From: Merluccius polli
Taxonomy: Eukaryota; Chordata; Actinopteri; Gadiformes; Merlucciidae
DNA length: 64,000 nucleotides
Direction: 5' to 3'
Assembly: GCA_030340625.1 (NCBI GenBank)
Contig: JAOPHQ010003982.1
Coordinates: 204,001 to 268,000 of the forward strand
In this document: positions 45,401 through 55,217 of the stretch, piece after piece
How positions within the stretch are numbered: the first letter of the stretch is position 1
Layout of the letters: each line of letters starts with the position of its first letter
Made by a program: the position numbers and the translations under genes
Notes under the pieces: model-generated
Databases searched by the model: none
The model's input: the letters and a program-made list of their open reading frames with translations, nothing else
Told to the model about the DNA's origin: nothing

Positions 45401-46902
45401 ATTTATTTTTCTCACCCGAAATGTCTAGCTTGTTTATTACTTGGATAGGATCAACTTTACCACACCTTTTGGTGATCAAGTGTCATTTGATGAGAATGGT
45501 GACACTTTTCCGATCTATGACATAATGAACTGGTGGTGGCTCCCGGACGGAAGCACAGTGGTTCAGAATGTGGGAGTTGTCAAGGAGACCCCTGCCAAAG
45601 GTGGAGAAACTACACTCAAGGAAGATATCATATTCTGGAATTTTGTGCCCCAAAAGGTCTGGTCTGTCAAGCTAGCTATTGTTTATGTAACAACTGTTAA
45701 GCAAGTCAAGTTAAGAGCTTTTCCCATGTTTGTAAAAGTTTATATTTTATCTGCAGCCACCTCGATCAGTGTGTAGTGAGAGCTGTCCCCCAGGCACCCG
45801 CATGGCCAGAATGAAGAGTCAACCTGACTGCTGCTTCGACTGCATCCCTTGTTCAGAAGGGGAAATTAGCAATATGACAGGTTGGTGTACTGTCTAACCT
45901 TTATTCATGTCATTGATCCTATGGGAAAAATTAACCTTTCTGTAGTATACATTTATACCAGTATACCTTTGAACCCTATTTTTCATAGACTCGACAGAGT
46001 GCCAGAGTTGTCCAGAAGACTTCTGGTCCAGCCCGCAGCGTGACATTTGTGTGCCAAAAACTATAGAGTTTCTCTCATACAATGAGCCCTTGGGTATATC
46101 CTTAACAACTGCCTCATTGATAGGTACACTCATCTGTGCAATTGTGCTAGGAATATTCACACATCACCGTACCACGCCAGTGGTTAGGGCCAACAACTCG
46201 GAGCTTAGCTTCCTCATTCTGCTGTCACTCAAACTATGCTTCTTGTGCTCCTTGCTTTTCATTGGTCATCCAAGGCTGTGGACTTGTCAGTTGAGGCATG
46301 CAGCATTTGGGATCAGCTTTGTTCTATGTGTCTCATGTATCCTGGTGAAGACCATGGTAGTGCTGGCGGTATTCAAGACCTCCAAACCAGGTGGTGGTAG
46401 TAGTCTGAAGTGGTTTGGGGCAATTCAACAGAGAGGGACTGTTGTATTTCTGACTTTAATCCAAGCAGTGATATGCACAACCTGGCTTGTGTCTTCCTCA
46501 CCTGCTCCTCATAAAAACACACAGTACTACAATGACAAGATAATAGTTGAGTGTGTAGTGGGTTCCACAGTTGGATTTGGAGTCTTACTTGGCTATATTG
46601 GCTTACTGGCTATTCTCAGCTTCTTGCTTGCTTTCTTGGCACGGAATCTACCAGATAATTTCAATGAGGCAAAGTTTATCACCTTCAGCATGCTGGTCTT
46701 CTGTGCCGTTTGGATAGCCTTCATCCCAGCTTATATCAACTCCCCTGGTAAATATGCAGATGCTGTCGAGGTATTTGCCATTCTAGCTTCTAGTTTTGGG
46801 CTGTTAGGGGCCCTATTTGGACCAAAGTGTTATATCATTCTGCTTAAACCTGAGAGAAACACTAAGAAGGCTATAATGGGACGAGGTGTCCCAAAATCAT
46901 AG
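42428..46902 (+). CDS. OlfC-8: V2R/OlfC class C GPCR, nine exons, about 871 aa
   Basis: Exons: 42428-42666, 43093-43363, 43486-43572, 43775-44044, 44434-44640, 44902-45177, 45429-45656, 45757-45880, 45989-46902; 2616 nt in frame. The ATG at 42428 opens a strong signal peptide (VCICLMILLSLSF). Motifs: HSQTMLFAIDEIN, VSYFATCSCLSD, FFRTIPSDAFQ, FGWTWVGML, DDYGLHA, QWMASEAW, CCFDCIPCSEG, VVRANNSELS, LWTCQLRHAAFG, FNEAKFITFSML and PKCYIILLKPERN. Exon 3 is divided by three extra introns. The first (87-nt exon) matches OlfC-5/6, the second matches OlfC-7 and the third is private. The exon 2 acceptor is uncertain: the upstream AG at 43084-43085 would break frame, and the AG at 43091-43092 keeps frame but drops the usual Phe-Arg. 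AATAAA lies at about 47040. Two large palindromes lie in the intron between 43573 and 43774. Confidence 0.86.
43601..43754. repeat. Two adjacent large palindromes in an OlfC-8 intron
   Basis: The first (43601-43694) is an imperfect palindrome centred on AATTAATT, with arms ATTCACATAATT and ATGAATGATGCTAT plus small indels. The second (43695-43754) is a perfect 60-nt palindrome centred on CAATATTG, with arms ATTGAAGATGCTGCATATG. They abut with no spacer. Confidence 0.92.
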
Positions 46903-47604
46903 AAACAGTGCAGTGATTTAGTTCAAATTTGTTTTGAATCAATTGATTTTGTGAGACTACATTACCTCCATTCTATGATCATTTCATTTTTAAAAATGTG
47001 TTAGATTTGTGATGCTCAGCTTGACCAACACATCTGTCAAATAAAAACAATATTATGCTCAAAATTGTCACTTACACTACTTCTTATAGGTTTACACCTG
47101 TAGTAGGCCATGCTGTAATGTACTGGTAGAAGGTGTCTCTTCTTAGCCTTAGTTACACCTGTTGCATATCTGGGAGTGTTCCGCTTGCCTATGACTGAAG
47201 TTAATTGTTGGATGGAAATTTGGTACTTTGGTACTAATTTGTATTGTATTTTTATCTAGCAGTACACCTGTTGTATAATAATAATAATAATAATAATAAT
47301 ACACAAATCTGAATCTAGGTTACTTAGTAATATTATTTATTCATTCATTGTTGCATTCACTTATATTCAATAAAACTAATAACATCTGCTATCATAGATT
47401 TGGCAAGAGGCCGAATTACTTTATATAAAATACAAAAAAACAACCATGGCTGACTCAAATATAGTGTTATTTATGGACTTTAATCATAAATACAATAACA
47501 ATAATGACTTAATATATATATATATATAGCGATTGTTCACCAGCTATGACCGTTATTAAATCAAAATGTATTGCGCATTATTTTCTATATATATATATAT
47601 ATAT
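46903..47604. other. 3' flank of OlfC-8
   Basis: Non-coding AT-rich sequence with (ATA)n near 47276-47300 and two short (TA)n tracts (about 47512-47528 and 47586-47604). A segment around 47440-47510 (ACCATGGCTGACTCAAATATAG) resembles the extreme right end of the window near 63948. Confidence 0.6.
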
Positions 47605-48722
47605 CAAAGTGCTCTACATAATGAATGGGGAAGATAACACTCCTCAGGAATGAAACTACCCAATTAGTGACCAAGGTGGCCACTGGTATCTCATCCGAAA
47701 GACTCTTACACAGGAAAGGAGGCCCCAGTCTCTGTCCTCTGGGCGTTGGGGATATTACATAGCCAAAGGGATCAGCACCCCCTACTGTACTGCTAGCAGT
47801 TCCACCAGCACCATCTGGGGCCTCATTTATAAACCTCTGCGTGAAACCCTCCGTAGAACATTGCGTACGCCCAAACCTCAGAATGTGCGTACGCACAAAA
47901 ACATTCCGATTTATAAAACCTTGCTGCGCACACCTGTACGCACTCTTCTAGTTATAAATACCAACGTGCGTCTAATTTGGCGTGCGTGCACGAGCGCTCT
48001 GCTCCTCCCAAGTCCATCCCTTAATAGTCCTTAAAAGGTCAATGCTAATTAATCACTTAATATTTATAAGTAGGAAGGAGCCTTTTCTGACCAATCATTA
48101 GACGTAAAAATGGCACCTTTTAAAAAGAAAGCGCGGTTTTCGGATTCGGAGATCAAAGTGCTTCTAAATGAAGTAGACCAACGCACGTCTATTTTGTGGC
48201 TTATTTATCAAGCTCATTATTTAAATGTTTAAGTGATACAGTTGGTCTGGCCGAGGATTGTGATTTGAAAGGGCTGTAGTGTGTTGAACATAATTTTGCT
48301 TTAATTCATATTTCATAATGGGTGCTTTTCATAAAATAAATATATAAATTAATAAATAACTCATATGTGGTGCGTAATGTGCGTTGGGTCCGCAATGAGC
48401 TCCGGGGGTTACAGCGTCTTCTTCTTCTTTCGGCGTTATTGGCGGTTTGCAAACACATATAGTGCATTACCGCCACCTTCTTCCTGTGGTCGTCTCCGGA
48501 GTTCACTGTTTGAGAAACTTTGCGGGAGCTCTACTTCAGGGTGAAAGGATGCGTAGAGCTGCGCACTCTTTTCCGCAAGGTTTTTTTCTATAAATCACGA
48601 CGTTGGCGGTGAAAGATGCGTACGCACATTTCATCCCTGTTTCCGCAACATTTTCGTGCGCAGAGACCTTTATAAATGAGGCCCCTGGTCTCCCATCCAA
48701 GGATGGACCAGCTTCCTGAAAA
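47605..48722 (-). mobile_element. SINE3-like (5S rRNA-derived) SINE, interrupted by a TIR element
   Basis: Read on the minus strand, 48722-48685 gives GGAAGCTGG then CTTGGATGGGAGACC, which matches the internal part of 5S rRNA. It continues after the interruption at 47817 with a body containing CTTTCGGATGAGATACC and ending GTAGAGCACTTTG. A 5S-like head followed by such a body and a GCACTTTG tail is the layout known for fish SINE3. The 5' end is cut by the next element. Confidence 0.6.
47818..48684. mobile_element. TIR DNA transposon (GGGCCTCATTTATAAA ends) inserted in the SINE
   Basis: A perfect 16-bp terminal inverted repeat GGGCCTCATTTATAAA bounds 867 nt. It is flanked by a 3-bp direct repeat CTG at 47815-47817 and 48685-48687, compatible with a PIF/Harbinger-type insertion. 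Subterminal GCGTACGCAC motifs occur at both ends. There is no transposase frame, so it is nonautonomous. Confidence 0.78.
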
Positions 48723-48729
48723 CACAGTA

Positions 48730-49444
48730 GGGGAGAGTGAGGTAAAGTGAGACACTGGGTAATGTGAGACACGCCCTGTATCTAGGCAACAGAACACATT
48801 TGTGCCCATGTGACCATTTTGTTTTCAAGCTCCTCCCATTTCCCCTTGCCCATAAAGGAGAGAAGCTCATTTTGCTGATGTAAGCATGTTTTTTTCCAAA
48901 AAACATTTTTTTTGCATGTAAAAGTACATTTTCTTGCTGTCAACTTAATCAGCTGTTGTGCCAAAGCAAATTGATTCAGGTAGAAAAACTTATATCATAC
49001 CTGTTGATGAACTACCAACATATAACATCATGTCATGATGTTAGCTGAAGGTTAGCCTGAATTGCTAAGAAAGGTCATTTTTTCTAAAAAGGTGGAGGTG
49101 GGGTAAAGTGAGACAAATGCTGTGGGGTAAAGTGATACAGTGTCTCACTTTACCCAGTGTCTCACTTTTTAGTTTTAAACATATTTTTAATGTAATTAAT
49201 AATTACAGTAGGCCTAAGGAAGCTGCCTCAACCCAAGACGCGTGGAGGGACCACACGTAGAGAGCAGCTCTTCGTCTTCCCCTGCAGTCTTCAGGGCTGG
49301 AATATAGAGTAGTTGTAGACGCCTAATTGTAGAGAATGACTGATGCTCTAATTGTGGGTCGAGTCCCAGGCTGTTCTAGCTGGCTGTAAGGGTCCTGTGT
49401 TCTGACCCCCAGACTGTGTTCTGTTTGCTGAAATTGTTTTTATT

Positions 49445-49491
<47 letters not shown>

Positions 49492-50021
49492 TTAAATGTG
49501 TGTGTGTGTGGGCTGTGTTCAATTGTACATAGGCTACTGGCATTTTTATATTAAGGCTTTTATATACAGTACATATACAAAATGAATATTTTGTAGTGTA
49601 TGAGTTCAACACTACAAGGTGAAAAAATGTGCTTAATTGACCAATCCCCATGATTCTGTTACTTGTCCAACATTTGTTCTGGAATGTGAGGTTGTCAAGC
49701 TAGTTGTCAGGATTCTAACTGTTGAAACATATGTTGTTATGGTAGTTTCAGAGTGGAAAAAGTAAGTGGATCAGTTTACCCCATTGACTTTTCTGGTCTG
49801 TCTCACTTTACCCCTAAACTGGGGTAAAGTGAGACACAAGACCACTTTTTTTAAAAACATCATATTTTCACTGCCCTTCATCCTGAATACATTCTAATAA
49901 TTTCCATTGCAAGAAAACATCCTGAATTAATGGGAAATGTGTAAATTTAACTGATATATCATTTCAGCTCGCTTGGAGGGGAACAAATGTAAAAAGTGTC
50001 TCACTTTACCCCACTCTCCCC
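48730..50021. mobile_element. TIR element with TA duplication and internal copies of its own terminus
   Basis: The termini GGGGAGAGTGRGGTAAAGTG and complement are flanked by TA. The terminal motif GGGGTAAAGTGAGACA recurs inside, near 49100 and 49123, and as two hairpins. One is at 49124-49155; the other, 49800-49837, is a perfect 16-bp stem with a 6-nt loop. An (ATT)n tract is at about 49446-49492. No transposase frame was seen. I do not assign a superfamily. Confidence 0.75.
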
Positions 50022-50185
50022 TAGTGCTAGGCAGAAAGCCATGTTATTATTACATCATACTAAAATACAAATGTAAGTAAATAGTTAGTACAGAAGATTA
50101 GTCTTTTCAATTCCAGTGCCACAAATATCTACACTAAATATATACTATGTATGATAATTAAGGTTATGTTGATTTTTCTAAACTG
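50022..50185. other. 3' flank of OlfC-9
   Basis: Short AT-rich spacer between the TIR element and the OlfC-9 stop codon; nothing else seen. Confidence 0.6.
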
Positions 50186-53100
50186 TTATTTTTTACCCAT
50201 TAAATGTTTCTTGGTGTTTTTCTCTGGTCTAAACAAAATGATAAAACATTTGGGAAAGAATATACAGAAAATCAATCCAAAACTAGAGGCCAATATGGCA
50301 AAAATCTCCACAGCTACAGTAAACTTCCCAGGAGAACTGATATAAGCTGGGATAAAAGTGATCCAAACAGCACAGAATATTAGCATACTAAATGTGATTA
50401 GCTTAGCTTCATTAAAATTGTCAGGTAGTTTTCGGGCTAGAACAGCCAACACAAAACAAAATACAGCAAGGAGCCCGATGTACCCAAGCACAGCCCAGAA
50501 ACCTATCGCTGACCCTAATGCACATTCTAGAATGATTTTCTCATTGTAGGTGGTCAGGTTTTTAATTGAGAAAGGGGGCTTCAGAACCAACCAAATAGTG
50601 CATATCAAAACTTGAACAAATGTAAAAGATACTACAGTCATTCTCTGCTGTGTAGGCCCAAACCATTTTGCAACATTGCTACCTGGTAGTGTAGCTTTAA
50701 ATGCCATCAACACCACTAATGTTTTGCCCAGAACACATGAGATACAGAGGACAAAGGTGATCCCAAAAGCTGTGTGGCGAAGCATACAGGACCAATCTGA
50801 GGGATGGCCAATAAAGGTCAGAGAACACAGGAAACACAGAGTCAAGGAGAAGAGCAGCAGGAAGCTCAGCTCAGAGTTGTTAGCTCTAACTATTGGGGTA
50901 CATCTGTGCTGGAAGAACACTATGGCTGTAACAATGGTTAAACAGGCTCCTGCTATTGAGAATGTGGCCAAAATAATTCCCAAGACCTCATGAAATGAAA
51001 GAAACTCAACAAGCTTAGGAAGACACAAGTTCTTCTCTGCATTGGGCCAGAACTCTTTGGGACAAGGGAAACAGTCAGCTGAATCTGGGGAAAAATATAT
51101 AATTAGGACAGTTTTTATGTTATTCATCATTTCATTCAGAATTAGGATTATTAACATTGGTTGTACCCGAAGTATTGCTTATCTCTCCTTCAGCACATGG
51201 TACACAGTCATAGCAGCAAATTGGTTTTCCCTTCTGGAGTACTTTACGTGTTCCAGGTGGACAGCTGTCACTGCATACGGACACAGGCACCTGGTGCACA
51301 AATAAACATTCAGCTATACATAGTTGTAAAGCAGTTGTATGTAAGAAACAAATAATATGTTTTCCTCCATGCCTGTATGCCACCATCTGCCCAACTGATT
51401 TTCTTTCTTATATTGAACTTTTGGCCAGGAGGAAGAGACTCATCGTAGAGTCCTACTGTTACAAACTCCTGACCACCATTCGGATTTTTCTGCCAGTTAA
51501 TCAGCTCATAAAAGGCCACAGGATCACCATTGGCATCAAATGAGACGTGGTAACCATTACGAGAGAAATTCACCCTTTTCAACTGATCATGGACCTGTAT
51601 AGAAAAAAGAAAAAAGAGTGAAAACAAAACAATTGTATGATTAAGATATTGACTGTAAATAAAAATTGCATTTTGAAATGTACTTTCTTCAAAGGTTTGC
51701 TTTATTAATAAGAATACTTGTTAATAACCTGCAATGGCTGTATTTTCATGAATTGGTCACAATGTATTGTGGAGTTTATCTTCTTACACACCAAATTGTG
51801 TATGGCATGTGCTATTGCATAAACGGCTTTGTACACCATGTTTGTGATTCTGAGCTGAGAGGTGTCAGTGTAAGGGTTTTGGAGCTTCTGTATATCTTCA
51901 GTTCCATCACAAACTCTGTCTGATGAGCCAGCTTCTGCAAACAGAGAAACAGGAGTATATGTTGTGACAATAACAAAAAAAAAAAAAAAATGAGTATAAT
52001 AATATAAAACAAGTATTTCAATAGCCATTAAATGTAATAATCTCATAATCTCTAATCTCAAAATATGATTATCATATTTTTTCTAATGATTATTATGATT
52101 ATATGATTCTGATTTATGATTATAATAATGAATAATACTAGTGAAAAATAATGAATATTTTAAATAATAATAACGTCGAGTGTGTGTGGTTGATAGCTGG
52201 TTTAAGCAGCCACACCTTGCCCGAGTCAGACTGATGAGACTCTGGGGCTGGTTGAGGCAGCACACCTGTGGTGCATTGGAGACTCCAATGCACCACACTT
52301 GTGTACTCCAATTTGGAGTACACAAGGAACACAGGATGAATCAGCTATCACCACACATACTCGAGATAGAGAGAGAGCAGCCAGGTGTGGCTGCTTAAAC
52401 CAGCAATCAACCACACACTTTCATGATGTTCAATTTCATGAACTATTTCCAAGATTTCTCACGTTTTTCTAGCAGACAGTTGAATGCGCCCTCCCAGAAC
52501 TCAGAAAGCACGTGGGAAGCAGCCACTTTAGCAGGGGAAAGATCCATAACATATTCTCTAAAACCTGGTATGATAGATTTCGGAATAGCAAATCCAATGG
52601 TTCCTGCACATAAGCGAAATCTCAGAACATCCGGATCGGTTACCCAGGCCTCGCTGCCAATCCATTGGCGAGGAGGAGAGGGATGTCGGGTCAGCTCCTC
52701 CAGGACAACCCGCAAGTCTCCTGGGGCTGTAAATGCAACGACAACCATGGCTGTGGACCTGTAGAGATTTTAATATTTCAATTAGGCCTATATTACATTG
52801 TATTGTATTATAATTTGAATTATATTACTATTATTGTTTTGAGTATAATAATATAAAACAAGTGACAATCAGAATAATGAATGTATGAACCTGCGAATCA
52901 CTTCAGCCACCTGTCGAATCTTGCTCTGTGGATCATTTCTATTGAATGATTCAGAGTATTCCACACATATACCCTCTTTCTGCGCTGCTCGTAGAAAGGA
53001 GGCCATACCATTGTTACCATAGTCTGAGTTAGACCGGACAGCACCAATCCAAGTCCAACCAAAATGTTTCACAAGTTTGGCAAGAGCATCAGCCTGGAAC

Positions 53101-54059
53101 TGGTCACTCGGGATGGTTCTAAAAAATGTTGGGTATTGCGTCTTGTCAGACAAACATGCGCAGGTAGCGAAGTGACTGACCTAAGGGAAAAATTCAACAT
53201 TACGATGCATTTTTACAACATAGAGGCACTAAAATAGTTCTGAAGAATCAAAAAAATACTTGTGGAATGTCAAAGGGCCCGATGATTCGTGATATGCTGA
53301 TGGATTGCGTGGATCCAGAATCACCAATAATAGCCAACACCCTTCCCGAATGCAAACAAACTGTACTGTTGTTATACAACGACTGAGGGTCATTTGTAAA
53401 CTGGAACGCCACCTGCACAGCCATGGGCGCTGAGGAGCATGAATCATGGATTTTATAACCAAGCGCAACTCCCGGCAGAAGGTCTGAGCTGTTGTTAATC
53501 TCGTCGATGGCAAAGGTCATTGCGCGAGCGAAGCGCAGTTCGCGGGTGTCCATGCTGCAAACAGATATGCAAATGTGTTTATTACAACTTACCAACAAAC
53601 ACAATGTAAGAAAATAAAACATATCAAAGATACACATAAAATATACTTGCATTAGGGTATATATATATAATTGGCTTTCAAAGTTATAAAATACAATTCA
53701 ATTATACAGCAACCCAGAGAACATTTTTTTCTCTGACTAACTCACCTCCCTGTGCATTTTAGAGGCTCTGGAAGGCTGGTGTAGTTTTTCTTCACTGTTT
53801 TCATGTAGTAATGCATGGGGAAAACACCCCCAACAATGTAATCCCCATTCTGTGTAAATGCAGGTCGCAGAGGGGAACCCCGAAGCCTACAATCAACAGA
53901 ATCAGTGTCATTCTCTGCATTAGATGAAGCCTCTATTGTCATTATTAAACCAACCACAGAATGTTGCAAAGAAAGAGCAAAACATAGCACAAATAAACCC
54001 AAAGTCAAGGTCGGTTTAAGAAAAACACCAACCAAACCACCCATCCTTAAAATGAGCAT
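50186..54059 (-). CDS. OlfC-9: complete V2R/OlfC class C GPCR, eight exons, about 881 aa
   Basis: Exons in coding order: 54059-53746, 53554-53260, 53180-52891, 52758-52463, 51934-51729, 51594-51373, 51290-51167, 51084-50186; 2646 nt in frame. The ATG at 54059 (MLILRMGGLVG) matches the start of OlfC-10. Motifs: MDTRELRFARAM, IIGDSGSTQS, VSHFATCACLSD, FGWTWIGAV, NSDYGNNG, QWIGSEAW, VCSDSCPPGTRK, ICCYDCVPC, IVRANNSELS, DWSCMLRHTAFG, FNEAKLITFS and PKCFIILFRPEKN. Exon 3 has two extra introns: one in the VIRRST codon run (phase 2) and one after FNCLLEK (phase 1). The exon 4 donor is GC (CAG|GCATGG). The intron 52462-51935 holds a foldback MITE. OlfC-10 is its tandem paralogue with identical intron positions. 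The binding-site motifs look fully conserved, so an amino-acid-type ligand is plausible. Confidence 0.93.
52180..52418. mobile_element. Foldback MITE in OlfC-9 intron
   Basis: Arms of about 38 nt (GTGTGTGGTTGATAGCTGG ... AAGCAGCCACACC) face each other. Inside are two smaller palindromes, GTGCATTGGAGACTCCAATGC and GTACTCCAATTTGGAGTAC. It is absent from the OlfC-10 intron at the same place. No target duplication was evident. Confidence 0.7.
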
Positions 54060-55217
54060 GTATGTGCTCACTAGGTGTTACAACTAGGCTATATAAATTA
54101 TCATATAGACACTGCCCTCTTTTTGCAGTACGTCAGTTTCTGGCCACAAGAGAATTCCCAACTGCCGTCTATAGATTTGAATGTATGACATTTTAATCAT
54201 TCACTTTGTTTTTTATTCATGGTTTGTTTTTACAGTTTCTACTACTAATACAACTAATAATGATAATAATAATAATAATAATTATTATTATTATAGCTTT
54301 TATAATTATTATTAATATTATTGTAGGTAAGGGAGCATAACCCATAGAGTTGAGATCAGAGGTGGCAGGAGCTCCAGACCACAGAAACTGGATCATCTCA
54401 ATGGTTGATGTCTCTCTTAGAAGAAATAACATGTTAGTCTTCAGCTTTTGGAACAGATAATAGAGCCATGGAACAATATGTATGGCCCTAAAAGTTGTTA
54501 AAACAACCCTAAAAGTGAGAAGCCACCACTGCAAAGACGGTTCACAGCGGGCTAAAAGGTCATTACAGTGTTTAAAAGTGGTGTCTCTGTATTTAAATAA
54601 GCCATACACATGTGTGATATCAATGTAGTTGGTTTATTTTATTTAGAAATCATTTGTTAGTCAAATAAATACAATTTCAAATTATGAATGTAATTTGCAT
54701 CAATTTGCGATTATTGTAATTATTCTGCTGTATGTGTTAATTTATGTAGGCACACTCCCTGTGATAGGGTTGCAGTGGCTTGGGCAGTTAAAGGTTCCAT
54801 CTGGTAATGATGGCATCTAGTAATAATACCACCTGTGTGCCTGACTTCTGCGGTGGTCCATGAGGTGTAAAAGTGCTATCCAACTGGGAGCTGTGGTGCC
54901 CTGCTTGTTCTGTTGCCACCATAACCCTGTCTGGATATCTGGATGGATTGATGGATGCATTTGAGTTTTCTCAGTTTTTTCCTCTTTTTGTCAAACACGT
55001 AACATTTATAACTGGAAATGTACATTTATCAATAAGATACATCTTTTGAATGTTTCTAAAGTAATGAGGTATGACTAACGATTGTATTAACAGATGTATT
55101 TGTCCATTCAGTATTTATAACTAAATTGAGAAGATTTTAAATGTATGTATTACTTTAAGGTCATCTTGGATGATGACTTGTTGACACTGTGAGCTTATTG
55201 TTTAAGAGAAGCAAACA
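54060..55217. other. Intergenic region between OlfC-9 and OlfC-10
   Basis: 5' flank of OlfC-9 and 3' flank of OlfC-10. It contains a TATA-like ATATAAAT near 54091-54098 and an (ATA)n/(ATT)n tract near 54258-54325. A reverse-strand open stretch (54217-54609) without ATG or recognisable domain is not called as a gene. Confidence 0.55.

Noticed and set aside
48306..48964. Overlapping reverse-strand frames in the TIR/SINE nest
   Set aside because: They overlap each other in several frames across element borders and show no domain.
54217..54609. Reverse-strand open frame of about 130 codons between OlfC-9 and OlfC-10
   Set aside because: It starts with a non-ATG codon, ends in a run of Ile from an (ATA)n tract, and has no recognisable domain. 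It could be a decayed repeat; not supported as a gene.
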